Under the pieces are notes generated by a model. It worked only from the letters and a program-made list of their open reading frames with translations. It did not search any database and had not been told where the DNA came from. From Seribacter sp963934295 (GTDB lineage: Bacteria > Verrucomicrobiota > Verrucomicrobiia > Opitutales > Seribacteraceae), in the NCBI GenBank assembly GCA_963934295.1, contig CAWVXY010000005.1, forward strand, positions 1-64,000: a stretch of DNA of 64,000 nucleotides, read 5' to 3'. The position numbers and the translations under genes were made by a program. How positions within the stretch are numbered: the first letter of the stretch is position 1; each line of letters opens with the position of its first letter. Below are positions 24,661 through 33,209 of the stretch, in pieces.

Positions 24661-25776
24661 TTAATTTATGATAAGCTCTGCCTGAAGAGCCCCTGCATTT
24701 TTAATGGATTGTAAAATGGAAGTCATTTCACGGGTAGTTAATCCGAGTTTATTTAAAGCAGAAGCAAGTTCATTGACTGTTGATGCACCTGGCGGGTCTA
24801 ATTCGTCGAGTGCTTCAAACCTGCCTACCTCTTCAATTAAATCTGCATTTTCACCCTGTAATATAGTGGTAGCTCCCTGTGAGAAGGGTAAAGGTTGGCT
24901 TACTCCCGTTGTTGGATTCAAGAAGATCGTTACATTACTACTACTTACTGCAACAGGAGAAATCCGAACACTTTGCGTAGCAACTATAGTACCTGTTCTT
25001 TCGTTAATAATTACCCGTGCAGGCACATCTGGTTTAACATCAATTCCACCAACTGCAGCTAAAAAATTAGTTGTTTGCCCACGAAAATCTACCGGGACTT
25101 GAACATTCACAACACCACCATCAATTGCTAGAGAAGTTCCTGGATAATATTTATTAATCGCGTCAGCTATCTTAACGGCTGTTAGAGAATCTGGTGCTCT
25201 TAAAATGAGTTCTATTTCATTCCCACTGTTTAAGACTCTACTTTCAATTTCTCTTTCTACCAATCCCCCATTACTAACAATACCAACAGTGGGATGATTC
25301 ACTTGAACATTTGCCCCGCCACCGCCACCTGCGGATAGTCCACCAATCGAAACCGCACCCTGAGCAACTGAGTAAACTTTCCCGTCCGCTCCAAAAAGTG
25401 GAGTTTGTAATAAAATACCTCCTTGAAGGGAGTCTGCGTTACCTATGGAAGAAACTGTAACATCCATCCTTGCCCCTTCTTTAGCAAAAGGGCCAATATC
25501 AGCGGTAACCATAACAGCAGCGATATTTCTAGATTTATCTGCTTTATCTGCCCTGATACCTAGAGTTTCCAAGGCATTCAAAATTCCTAGTTCGGTATAC
25601 TCAATTCGAGAATCACCCTGCCCTGAAAGTCCAGTTACAATACCATAACCATACAGCTGATTACTTCGACTGCCGCGAACATCAGTCAGATCTTTAATTC
25701 GAGCCCCAAAAACAGAGGAGAATGCCAAAATAAAAAGGCATCCAAAAGTAAAATATTTCAATGAAGAATGAGACAT
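24661..25776 (-). CDS. flgI: Flagellar P-ring protein FlgI
   Basis: Forms the bushing ring around the rod in the peptidoglycan layer. I start at ATG 25774-25776 (MSHSSLKYFTFG), giving 371 aa with a Sec signal peptide ending near VFGA. A longer frame to 25836 would lie inside flgH. The flgH stop is 4 nt upstream (TAAAATG). Family motifs: IKDLTDVRGSRSNQLYGYG at the mature start, GLSGQGDS, MVTADIGPFAKEGARMDVTV, GGLSAGGGGGANVQVNHP and the C-terminal LASALNKLGLTTREMTSIL. Confidence 0.95.
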   Translation of the reverse strand: MSHSSLKYFTFGCLFILAFSSVFGARIKDLTDVRGSRSNQLYGYGIVTGLSGQGDSRIEYTELGILNALETLGIRADKADKSRNIAAVMVTADIGPFAKEGARMDVTVSSIGNADSLQGGILLQTPLFGADGKVYSVAQGAVSIGGLSAGGGGGANVQVNHPTVGIVSNGGLVEREIESRVLNSGNEIELILRAPDSLTAVKIADAINKYYPGTSLAIDGGVVNVQVPVDFRGQTTNFLAAVGGIDVKPDVPARVIINERTGTIVATQSVRISPVAVSSSNVTIFLNPTTGVSQPLPFSQGATTILQGENADLIEEVGRFEALDELDPPGASTVNELASALNKLGLTTREMTSILQSIKNAGALQAELIIN

Positions 25777-25780
25777 TTTA

Positions 25781-26413
25781 TTAAAAAGGGTTAATGACAG
25801 CTGCAATTTTTTGATACCAACTTTCTTTTTGGGCATCGTTCAAACTACCCTTTGAAACAAATTCTATTTGAGCGTCTGCGATGTATTGAGAAGATACAAT
25901 ATTACGATACCTTAATCCCTCTCTGAATCCAGCTCCTATATCTTCCTGCCTAACCATTCCTTTCAAAACCGCATAATAACTTTCACCAGAAAAAGTGACC
26001 ATACGCGCACCCTCAAGAACCAACACGCCGTTGGGCAAAACATCAATCACAACAACACTAACCCGACCTTTCAGATTTTGAGTATTGGCAATTGAACCTC
26101 CTCCTTGGTTACTACTTTTAGATTCAATTTCAGTCCCAGGAAGTCCACCATTATGGGTTCCCATTTTACTATTAGCGAAAAGAAATTGCTTAACTGCATT
26201 TTCGATTTGTGACTGACGGTTACGTACTGAATTTTGGGAAGCGGCTAATGATGAACTTTCTCCAACATCTATAGTTATTAAATCGCCCACTGCAAAAGAA
26301 CGTTTATCTCCGTAGAGACCTCTTTGATTATTAGAACTTTTCAACCATAGAGAAACAGCAAAAGTGCTGTTACAAATAAGTAAGAAAAAAATTATTTTAG
26401 ATAGTATTTTCAT
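25781..26413 (-). CDS. flgH: Flagellar L-ring protein FlgH
   Basis: Outer-membrane ring protein of 210 aa. Motifs: GDLITIDVGESSSLAASQNS, LKGRVSVVVIDVLPNGVLVL and EGLRYRNIVSSQYIADAQIEF with the expected C-terminal half. FlgH is normally a lipoprotein. Here the signal region is MKILSKIIFFLLICNSTFA, and its only Cys (residue 14) is preceded by Ile rather than Gly/Ala/Ser, so it is a poor lipobox; cleavage after the STFA motif by signal peptidase I looks more likely. Confidence 0.93.
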   Translation of the reverse strand: MKILSKIIFFLLICNSTFAVSLWLKSSNNQRGLYGDKRSFAVGDLITIDVGESSSLAASQNSVRNRQSQIENAVKQFLFANSKMGTHNGGLPGTEIESKSSNQGGGSIANTQNLKGRVSVVVIDVLPNGVLVLEGARMVTFSGESYYAVLKGMVRQEDIGAGFREGLRYRNIVSSQYIADAQIEFVSKGSLNDAQKESWYQKIAAVINPF

Positions 26414-26416
26414 TAT

Positions 26417-27244
26417 TTACAGATGAACTTTAACGCTATTTTCATTTAAGACTTTAGCTTGAAATTTCTTATCGGATGAAAGATTTTGAACCGTTACATT
26501 CCCACCTTCAACTCCGTTCTCGAGGGCCATCCCTTTCATGGTTACATAAATGCCATTGCCCGAAGCAAATACATCTACAATCTGTCCTTTTCTGACCAAC
26601 GTGACTTTAGAAAGAAAATTCCATTTAATTGCTGTATTAGATTTTATATTAGAAGCCAACTGATAACCATTAACATTAGCAGATGCCGGAACAGCACCAG
26701 CATGCTGCTTAAGAATATCAACAAGTTTTTTATCAAACTGAACTGAACTCAATCGAACACCTCGCATCAAAGGTGTTTTAGAATAAAAAACATCAACATA
26801 CTGACCAATCCTCAAAGGCTCAGCGAAACTACCAATTAAATTACCCTCATCCCAAACTCCAAAACGCACGAAAGTACTGGGAGATAATTCATCTGGAGAA
26901 CAATCTGAAATCTTGATCAAGTAATTAGAACTAACTTTAATAGGGTTCCACTCACGGGTAAGGAAAGCAATTACCCTCCCGGAAGCTTGGTAACGGTGTG
27001 AAATGCTCTCCCCGAGTCGTTTCTCCAAGGTTTCGCGATTAAGAGTTATAATTTTGGGGGTTACGGAATGAGTTGAATCATATGTACGTAACATAGTTGG
27101 TTGCGCTGAAATCAGTGCAGCAGATTTGGTAATGACTCTCGTTTTGACCGGAGCGGAAGAAAAATCAATAGAATCAATAAAACGGTTTACATCAGCACAA
27201 AGAATGCTGAGAGGAAAAAGTAATACTGATAAACAAGGTTTCAT
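26417..27244 (-). CDS. flgA: P-ring assembly chaperone FlgA
   Basis: 275 aa, periplasmic, with an N-terminal signal peptide (MKPCLSVLLFPLSILCA). The C-terminal SAF-like/FlgA domain is seen in LTREWNPIKVSSNYL, LRIGQYVDVFYSKTPLMRGV and SKVTLVRKGQIVDVFASGNG, ending ARV-like with NENSVKVHL. FlgA promotes FlgI polymerisation around the rod. Upstream of flgH and flgI with 3-nt gaps, the common order flgG-flgA-flgH-flgI of delta/epsilon-type and PVC loci. Confidence 0.9.
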   Translation of the reverse strand: MKPCLSVLLFPLSILCADVNRFIDSIDFSSAPVKTRVITKSAALISAQPTMLRTYDSTHSVTPKIITLNRETLEKRLGESISHRYQASGRVIAFLTREWNPIKVSSNYLIKISDCSPDELSPSTFVRFGVWDEGNLIGSFAEPLRIGQYVDVFYSKTPLMRGVRLSSVQFDKKLVDILKQHAGAVPASANVNGYQLASNIKSNTAIKWNFLSKVTLVRKGQIVDVFASGNGIYVTMKGMALENGVEGGNVTVQNLSSDKKFQAKVLNENSVKVHL

Positions 27245-27247
27245 TAA

Positions 27248-28030
27248 TTATCTCTTCAACTGATTAACACGTGAAAGCATATCATCAGAAGTCTGAATGG
27301 ACTTAGAATTAATCTCGTAAGCTCTTTGAGCAATAATCATGTTAACCATTTCTTCCACCACATTTACATTAGACATTTCTAAATACCCTTGCTGTAACAC
27401 ACCAAAACCATTTTCTCCAGGAGCACCAATTTCAGGGGCACCGCTCGCCTCAGTTTCAGTAAAAAGATTACCACCATTAGCCTTGAGTCCGGCAGAGTTA
27501 GGGAAACGAACTAACTCAAGTTGACCAATAATTTGAGTTCCGTCTGCTGTCTCAACTGAAACTTCACCAGTAGGTGAAACAAAAACATTGGTGACTTCAG
27601 GATCGATTTGTAAACCAGCAGCTAAAGGTAGGGCGTCCGCAGTGGTAATCTGTCCATCTGGACCAACCTTAAAAGCACCATCCCTGGTATATGCCTCTGT
27701 ACCATCGGGTTTTTCTACTTGGAAAAAACCTGTGCCATCAATTGCAATATCCATTTTCTCACCGCTTTGTGTGAGTTGACCTTGGGTAAATATCTTCGCA
27801 GTAGAAACTACCTTTGTGCCATTACCCATCTCTACTCCAGTTGGAACCACATTTCCTGCACCAGTTTGCCCACCTGACTGTCGAGGATTTTGATATAGCA
27901 AGTCCTGAAATTCAATCTTATTTTTCTTATAACCGGTTGTGTTAACATTGGCTATATTATTGGATATAACATTTAAATTCATTTGTTGTGCCTGCATTCC
28001 TGTGGCACCTGAATAAAGAGATAAGTTCAT
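27248..28030 (-). CDS. flgG: Distal rod protein FlgG
   Basis: 260 aa, standard length. N-terminal MNLSLYSGATGMQAQQ with ISNNIANVNTTGYKKNKIEF, the rod-protein signature. Middle: MDIAIDGTGFFQVEKPDG and YTRDGAFKVGPDGQ. C-terminal: LEMSNVNVVEEMVNMIIAQR followed by AYEINSKSIQTSD. All features of FlgG are present. Second gene of the flgF operon, 21 nt after flgF. Confidence 0.96.
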   Translation of the reverse strand: MNLSLYSGATGMQAQQMNLNVISNNIANVNTTGYKKNKIEFQDLLYQNPRQSGGQTGAGNVVPTGVEMGNGTKVVSTAKIFTQGQLTQSGEKMDIAIDGTGFFQVEKPDGTEAYTRDGAFKVGPDGQITTADALPLAAGLQIDPEVTNVFVSPTGEVSVETADGTQIIGQLELVRFPNSAGLKANGGNLFTETEASGAPEIGAPGENGFGVLQQGYLEMSNVNVVEEMVNMIIAQRAYEINSKSIQTSDDMLSRVNQLKR

Positions 28031-28051
28031 AGTATATTTTGTTGCTTAGAT

Positions 28052-28813
28052 TTACTGTGTTTGTCCTAAAGTCCCAATGGCTTTACCAATATTTTGATCA
28101 AAGGTCTGAATCATTTTTTGATTTGCTTCGTGTGCTCGCGAAACTTCAATAAGTCCTATCATCTCCTCGATTGCAGATACATTGCTAGACTCTAGATATC
28201 CCTGCATGATCGTAAATTCAGTGGGATCTGTAACCTCTGGATTAGTTTCAGGATCTTTAGCGACAAATCCACCGCCAACCTTCTGTAAATCAAGTAGAGG
28301 GTTTTCGAATGAAAAAACTCCCACTTTACCAATATTTTGATCTCCCTGATAAACCTGTCCTTCTTTATCGATTGTCAGGTCTCCACCTCCAGGAATAGTC
28401 TGAATACTTGCACCACCTTCATCAGAAAATTGATGACCCATGCTGTTTACCATTACTCCCTGAGAATCTACATAAAATTGACCATCCCTAGTGTAAACAG
28501 AATCCCCATTTTGATTAAGAAGAGCAAAAAAACCTTCCCCCCTTAATGCTAAATCCATTGGATTATTAGTCTCTTTCATTTCCCCTTCGTTGTAATCAAC
28601 CTGATTTTTCATAACAGGAAAAGATCCGGGCATCTCATTTCTTAATCGATCGTGAGTACTACGAGCAATCTCGCCACCCTCGACGGCTTCAAAGCTAACT
28701 GCTACCTTCTTAAATCCTGCTACATGACTGGCAGCAATGTTGTTGGCGATTACATTTTGATACTGCTCAAGTCCCCTGAGAGCAGATGCGTTTTCGTAGA
28801 GAGATAAATTCAC
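28052..28813 (-). CDS. flgF: Proximal rod protein FlgF
   Basis: Rod protein of 254 aa. I start at GTG 28811-28813, because VNLSLYENASALRGLEQYQ aligns residue for residue with the start of FlgG (MNLSLYSGATGMQAQQM). The open frame reaches 28849, but that extension has no family similarity and overlaps the promoter. Rod motifs: VIANNIAASHVAGFKKVAV, NPMDLALRGEGFFAL, YTRDGQFYVDSQG and SSNVSAIEEMIGLIEVSRAH. The GTG lies immediately after the +1 expected from the sigma-54 promoter at 28825-28840, so the transcript may be essentially leaderless. First gene of the operon running to csrA. Confidence 0.88.
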   Translation of the reverse strand: MNLSLYENASALRGLEQYQNVIANNIAASHVAGFKKVAVSFEAVEGGEIARSTHDRLRNEMPGSFPVMKNQVDYNEGEMKETNNPMDLALRGEGFFALLNQNGDSVYTRDGQFYVDSQGVMVNSMGHQFSDEGGASIQTIPGGGDLTIDKEGQVYQGDQNIGKVGVFSFENPLLDLQKVGGGFVAKDPETNPEVTDPTEFTIMQGYLESSNVSAIEEMIGLIEVSRAHEANQKMIQTFDQNIGKAIGTLGQTQ

Positions 28814-28824
28814 GCATATTTCAT

Positions 28825-28840
28825 AGCAAAAAACATGCCA
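28825..28840 (-). promoter_or_regulatory. Sigma-54 (-24/-12) promoter of flgF operon
   Basis: Minus strand reads TTGGCATGTTTTTTGCTATG. TGGCAT and TTGCT match the YTGGCAC(G)-N4-TTGCW consensus with the obligatory 10 nt between GG and GC. Counting 12 nt from the -12 C (28826) puts +1 at about 28814, one base before the flgF GTG. It is located exactly where a gene block ends and flgF begins. Confidence 0.85.
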
Positions 28841-28882
28841 AACCCGCACCCGCAGGCAGAGTATTAATAGAAGTATAAAATT

Positions 28883-29161
28883 CTAGTATTCACAAGAAAG
28901 GTCTATAACGCGGCCATCTGGTATATGGATGAGGATATTAACCGGTGAATTATCAACGGATACAACTTCAACCTTAATGCCACTTTCGTCTTCATGAATA
29001 ACCTCTGTCTCAGTATTCTGTTCAGAATCACCTGAATCCGAAGCTACAGGTACAGGATGTTGCTTACTTGGGTCAGCCAAATAGGAACTAAACGCATTCG
29101 ATTCATCAGAAGAACCATTATCTTCCATACTTGCACCACGACCAGATAAATAACTTTGCAT
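28883..29161 (-). CDS. Small acidic hypothetical protein in flagellar operon
   Basis: 92 aa, not recognised. N-terminal half is Ser/Asp/Glu-rich and probably disordered (GSSDESNAFSSYLADPSKQH). The C-terminal half contains predicted strands (GIKVEVVSVDNSPVNILIHI) and ends VIDLSCEY. No signal peptide or membrane segment. Follows motB by 36 nt in the same direction and is probably the last gene of the operon starting at flgB. It could be a C-terminal minor regulator, but nothing in the sequence shows a function. Confidence 0.6.
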   Translation of the reverse strand: MQSYLSGRGASMEDNGSSDESNAFSSYLADPSKQHPVPVASDSGDSEQNTETEVIHEDESGIKVEVVSVDNSPVNILIHIPDGRVIDLSCEY

Positions 29162-29197
29162 AAATAAAAATTAAGCAGATTGCATACCGATTAAATA

Positions 29198-30004
29198 TTA
29201 CTTGTATTGAGCTAGATCCTCTTTGCTCATGTCCAAAACAAGGCTTAGCTCGACTCTACGATTTTTTTCGGGTTGATTTGGGTAACGAATATCATTTGGT
29301 TTAGTTGAGCCATGGCCAGTTATTCGTTCGAGTTTTCCATCCAATTCACCCGCAGAATAATGAACTAAAGCATCAGTAACTTCCGCTCCCTGTTCGAGTG
29401 ACATGTTCCAGGCATTTGAATTTAATGTTTTTCCTCTTCCACTATCTAAATGATTACTATGAGAATCTACACGATAGACTAAAACATGCTGAGAAAGTAA
29501 CCAGGACATTCGCTGCATGACCTTGCGTCCATGATTAGTTAACTTTGAAGATGATGATTCAAAAATAGGTTTATCATCTCCATGAAAAAGGGTGACCTTA
29601 AGACCTTCTGATGTTGCTTCAATTTGCATTGTAGAATCATCAATCTCGTGCAATTTTAACCTTTCAAACCAATCCTGTGCAATTCGGTGTAGTACATCAA
29701 TATCAATCGATGTAGTATCATCCGTGTTTCTCATAGTTGTATCTGAACGTCCAACAATTTGGTCAACCATACTTCCTGGACGAGCATCTTTCTGCTCAAC
29801 CGGGGTAGATTTGGGGACACCTGCCTTGTAGGGATCCCTGAAAAACCTAGTGGTGGCAATAATTACCTCTTCGTCTTGTGATAAAATCCACAAAACCAAA
29901 AATAAAGACATCATTCCTGTAACAAAATCTGCGTAAGCAACCTTCCAAGCACCACCGTGACTTCCTTTACGAAATTTTCTATCCCGATGTATGATTTTAA
30001 ACAT
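29198..30004 (-). CDS. motB: Flagellar stator protein MotB
   Basis: Peptidoglycan-anchored stator subunit. I start at ATG 30002-30004 (MFKIIHRDRKF), 20 nt after motA; a longer frame overlaps motA. The single transmembrane helix is KVAYADFVTGMMSLFLVLWIL, with the essential proton-carrying Asp in YADF. A plug/linker region follows, then a C-terminal OmpA-like peptidoglycan-binding domain (VDSHSNHLDSG, RITGHGSTKPNDIR, PEKNRRVELSLVL). Length 268 aa. Confidence 0.93.
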   Translation of the reverse strand: MFKIIHRDRKFRKGSHGGAWKVAYADFVTGMMSLFLVLWILSQDEEVIIATTRFFRDPYKAGVPKSTPVEQKDARPGSMVDQIVGRSDTTMRNTDDTTSIDIDVLHRIAQDWFERLKLHEIDDSTMQIEATSEGLKVTLFHGDDKPIFESSSSKLTNHGRKVMQRMSWLLSQHVLVYRVDSHSNHLDSGRGKTLNSNAWNMSLEQGAEVTDALVHYSAGELDGKLERITGHGSTKPNDIRYPNQPEKNRRVELSLVLDMSKEDLAQYK

Positions 30005-30024
30005 TGAAAAAGAGCTAATTCTAA

Positions 30025-30885
30025 TTAGCCACCTTTGGCCGCATCTTTGCACTTTTCTTCAAGTTCATCGGCAGTTGGTTGAATAAGATTATCAAGGGAC
30101 CTACGCCCAATCTCAACCGCCATAATTGGAGATAAACCAGTAGCAAATCCAGAAACTGATCTTTCAACAATATGGTAATACAAAAATTCTTGCGTTTGAT
30201 TCAAAGAAACTAGTCGCCCGAGAGGAATACCTATTCCATATGCAAGGAAAATACCTAGGAAAGTACCACTTAGTGCTGCTGCGACTTTTGCACCAACTGA
30301 AGATGGATCCTCCAAGTTGGACATGGTGTTAATAATACCAAGAACAGCAGCAACAATTCCAACGCCAGGAAGAGCATCTGCGATCATTTCAATTGCTTTT
30401 ATTGATCTTCCTGCTTCAGCTTCCCTACTATTAAGTTCAGCTTTTAAAATTCCTCCAATCTCAGCTGGTTTACAACGACCATCAACGATTGGTCTTAAAG
30501 AATTACACAAAAACTCTACCAACCCAGCATCGTTAAGAAAAGAAGGATATTTAGTAAAAATTGAACTATTCTGCGGATCACTTACATGCTCATCAAGAGC
30601 TGGCGTACCTTTTCTTCTTCCAAGCATGAAGAGTTCATAAAGGAGAACGAGTAAATCAATAAACTTATCTTTGCTAGCAATCCCTCCTTTAAATGCCTTA
30701 ATAAGATCAACCTTAAGTCCGACTAAAACACTCTTTGGACTGGATACAACAAGGATTCCGAGCCCTATTCCACAAATAATCATTATTTCACCAGGGTGCA
30801 CGAGGGAAATGGGATTTCCACCAGCAGTCATAAAACCACCAATACAAGAAGCGAAAACGATAATCATTCCTACTGTCAGTAACAT
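30025..30885 (-). CDS. motA: Flagellar stator protein MotA
   Basis: 286 aa inner-membrane protein with four hydrophobic segments. Typical sequences: an N-terminal GFMTAGGNPISLVHPGE, ADALPGVGIVAAVLGIINTM containing the conserved Pro near residue 170, and GTFLGIFLAYGIGIPLGRL with the second Pro. The large cytoplasmic loop carries charged residues for contact with FliG. Cotranscribed with motB, 14 nt after fliA. Proton versus sodium use cannot be decided by eye. Confidence 0.94.
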   Translation of the reverse strand: MLLTVGMIIVFASCIGGFMTAGGNPISLVHPGEIMIICGIGLGILVVSSPKSVLVGLKVDLIKAFKGGIASKDKFIDLLVLLYELFMLGRRKGTPALDEHVSDPQNSSIFTKYPSFLNDAGLVEFLCNSLRPIVDGRCKPAEIGGILKAELNSREAEAGRSIKAIEMIADALPGVGIVAAVLGIINTMSNLEDPSSVGAKVAAALSGTFLGIFLAYGIGIPLGRLVSLNQTQEFLYYHIVERSVSGFATGLSPIMAVEIGRRSLDNLIQPTADELEEKCKDAAKGG

Positions 30886-30899
30886 AACTTAAATATAAT

Positions 30900-31718
30900 T
30901 TAGAGTAAGGTTTGGAAGTGTGAGCGAAGTGCCAACACAGATTGTGAAAGGATTTGACTAATTCGTCCTTCTGACAACCCAAAAATGTGAGCAATTTCAG
31001 AAAGTTTTAGCTCCTCGTAATAGTAGAGCATCAGAATTTTCTTTTGCGGATCAGGTAAATCTTTAATTTTGTCCCTTAACAAAAGTACTTTTTCTCGGTG
31101 CTCAGTTCTCTCTGATGCATCCTGCTCTGTGGGGTCAGAAATTGTCTCAGAGAGAGGAGTAGAATCTCCATCTCCAGAGTTAGAATTCACAGGTGCGTCG
31201 ATGGGGACAAATGTAATGGGCTGAGTTTCCTTTAACAATTTCTCATATTCAGAGTGGCTCAACTTAAGTTCTTCCTTAACTTCCTCAACGCTGACAGGTC
31301 TTTTAAAGCGAGACTCCAAATCAGAAATCGTTGACTGCAATGATCGGGCCTTTGCACGATTTGCACGTGGAAGAGAATCAATTTTCCTCAATTCGTCTAA
31401 AAGCGAACCCTTAATTCTCAAAGCAGCATAGTTACCAAATGACTTGCCCTTAGATGGATTAAATTGGTTAACGGATACGATTAATGCTTTAACTGCAATG
31501 CCATACATATCCTCAATCTCATAATGATCTGGAAAATGAAATCGCATACGAGAAACAATCGACTTAACAAGCGGCAGATAATCCTCGATAAGTTGATCTC
31601 GAGACTTTTCATCAGACATTGCCTTCCTGTACTTGTCTGCTGCTTCCTTCATTCGCACAGAAGAAGCAGTTGAGTAAGTACTCTCAGTCTCTTTCTTCTT
31701 AGTATTAAGCGAACTCAT
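30900..31718 (-). CDS. fliA: Flagellar sigma factor FliA (sigma-28)
   Basis: 272 aa with sigma region 2 (DYLPLVKSIVSRMRFHFPDH followed by YEIEDMYGIAVKALI, FGNYAALRIKGSLLDELRK), region 3 (SLQSTISDLESRFKRPVSVE) and region 4 (LPDPQKKILMLYYYEELKLS with SEGRISQILSQS). Matches the FliA/WhiG group and sits in the usual flhF-fliA-motAB region. The anti-sigma factor FlgM is not recognisable in the window, so control of late genes such as flagellin may be by another mechanism or by a distant flgM. Confidence 0.93.
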   Translation of the reverse strand: MSSLNTKKKETESTYSTASSVRMKEAADKYRKAMSDEKSRDQLIEDYLPLVKSIVSRMRFHFPDHYEIEDMYGIAVKALIVSVNQFNPSKGKSFGNYAALRIKGSLLDELRKIDSLPRANRAKARSLQSTISDLESRFKRPVSVEEVKEELKLSHSEYEKLLKETQPITFVPIDAPVNSNSGDGDSTPLSETISDPTEQDASERTEHREKVLLLRDKIKDLPDPQKKILMLYYYEELKLSEIAHIFGLSEGRISQILSQSVLALRSHFQTLL

Positions 31719-31730
31719 GATAAATAGTTA

Positions 31731-32060
31731 TTAAACTTGGGCTTGAACCAAATGCTTAGAACTGGTTGAAGCTTCATTCATTGCAGCAGCCAGTTTAGCA
31801 GGTTCATTATTAGTAGGTGTGTTTGGTTTGTCGGAGGGTTCTTTATTCAGTTGATCCTGCTTAGACTCTACAATAATTCCATTTAAAATAAAGCTTAATA
31901 AAAACCTACCGCATAATGCGAAAAATAAACATCCGAAAGTACTTTGGACAAGAGCAACAATGAAGTCGTTTGATATTATGATACCCATCAAAAAAAACAC
32001 CAGAAACCCAATAAAACCAGAGAAATAAAAAAAGAATCGTGCGTCGTTATTCATATTCAA
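31731..32060 (-). CDS. Small two-helix membrane protein at the flhG position
   Basis: 109 aa, unknown. Two hydrophobic segments (FFYFSGFIGFLVFFLMGIII and FIVALVQSTFGCLFFALCGR) followed by a polar, probably cytoplasmic tail (KPNTPTNNEPAKLAAAMNEA). It overlaps flhF by 4 bp at its start and precedes fliA by 12 nt. In many bacteria this slot holds flhG (ylxH/fleN), an ATPase of about 290 aa; this protein has no P-loop and is not FlhG. Translational coupling to flhF suggests a linked role, possibly at the flagellated pole. Confidence 0.65.
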   Translation of the reverse strand: MNMNNDARFFFYFSGFIGFLVFFLMGIIISNDFIVALVQSTFGCLFFALCGRFLLSFILNGIIVESKQDQLNKEPSDKPNTPTNNEPAKLAAAMNEASTSSKHLVQAQV

Positions 32061-33205
32061 ATTTTTCTGTAACTTGAAAAGCCTCTTGCATACAATTCTT
32101 CGGGAAAAGTTTTTGCTATCATTTGGTTTAAGACACTGGTACTAAAATCGCCTGTAACATTCTGCCCATTACATACACAAAGAGGGGTTAAATTATTACG
32201 CAATAGCAATGGCCAAAGTTTGGTTGAGTTAGAAAGCTCATCAAAATGAGTAAACGCAATATGAGTTACACCAATATTATTCCCAAAACTAATAGACTTA
32301 CTTAATACCTGTTTATCATAAGCAGAATTTAAAACTAAAACACGGGTTTCAACATTTAGATCATCGAGATCCTGATTCGCTTTTGTCCAATCGTCCATGT
32401 GAGCAAGAGATAGTCCAGGGAAATCCAAGTACAAGGGAGAGTCCAATGAACTAGGAGGAGTCTTACTAGACTCTCTGTATAAAGTGACTCCCACAACTTC
32501 ACAAAAGATCCTCAAAGCATCATCAGGATTGGGTATTCCATTCTCAACTTTGAGAACATTGGGAGATTTCTTGTTCATAAACACATCATGAGCGAGAAAC
32601 TTACATAGTGTTGTTGTTTTACCAACTCCGGGTGCACCAATCAATGCGATTCGATTCTCAACCGGCAAAACATTTAGAGATTTAAAACGATCAGAAAGAC
32701 CAATGGTGATCTCCTTAAGGGTTTCAGCAAGCGGAAGATTATTAATCTCATTCCAATTCGACCATGACTCAATATCATTCAATAATTGCTGATCAAAACC
32801 AGTTTTAGCCAAGATCTTAAAAGAATCACTTTCGTCTTCATCTGGTTTTGCATGAGATGTTTCGCTGGGTGAGGAAATTAAACCTTCAGAATTTTCTAAT
32901 GAAGTTTTGGGCACCTCAATATTAGAGGAACTTTGATCCTGTGGATTGACGACCGCTACCTCCTTTTCTAAGCTATCAGTCTCGGTGGGTTCATTGCTAG
33001 AAGGCACTTCTGCAATCACTTCGAGTTTTGGCGATGAAATAAACTTCTTTAACCCCTCACCTCCCACTTGACGCACAGACAAAACCCGAGCATTCTCACC
33101 CAATTTATCTCTGATGACTCGAACTGCTTCCTCAGCAGATTTAACAGTCAATCGAAATCTCTTTCCAGCCTTTGCCTCAGAATTACTATCGGTTAATGTT
33201 TCCAT
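32057..33205 (-). CDS. flhF: FlhF-like SRP-family GTPase, degenerate G motifs
   Basis: 382 aa. FlhF sets flagellar number and position. N-terminal FlhF-type segment (FRLTVKSAEEAVRVIRDKLG, NARVLSV), an acidic linker, then the NG domain with P-loop ALIGAPGVGKTTTLCKFLAH near residue 190. Downstream motifs are altered: the usual DTAGR appears as LDFPGL, and TKLDE appears as THFDE. GTP binding may remain, but hydrolysis or dimerisation could differ. Between flhA and the small membrane protein; position and N-terminus support FlhF. Confidence 0.82.
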   Translation of the reverse strand: METLTDSNSEAKAGKRFRLTVKSAEEAVRVIRDKLGENARVLSVRQVGGEGLKKFISSPKLEVIAEVPSSNEPTETDSLEKEVAVVNPQDQSSSNIEVPKTSLENSEGLISSPSETSHAKPDEDESDSFKILAKTGFDQQLLNDIESWSNWNEINNLPLAETLKEITIGLSDRFKSLNVLPVENRIALIGAPGVGKTTTLCKFLAHDVFMNKKSPNVLKVENGIPNPDDALRIFCEVVGVTLYRESSKTPPSSLDSPLYLDFPGLSLAHMDDWTKANQDLDDLNVETRVLVLNSAYDKQVLSKSISFGNNIGVTHIAFTHFDELSNSTKLWPLLLRNNLTPLCVCNGQNVTGDFSTSVLNQMIAKTFPEELYARGFSSYRKI

Positions 33206-33209
33206 TTAA

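Noticed and set aside
28810..28824. Mini-ORF of four codons overlapping the flgF GTG, a possible leader peptide
   Set aside because: It begins upstream of the predicted +1 of the sigma-54 promoter and so should not be transcribed.
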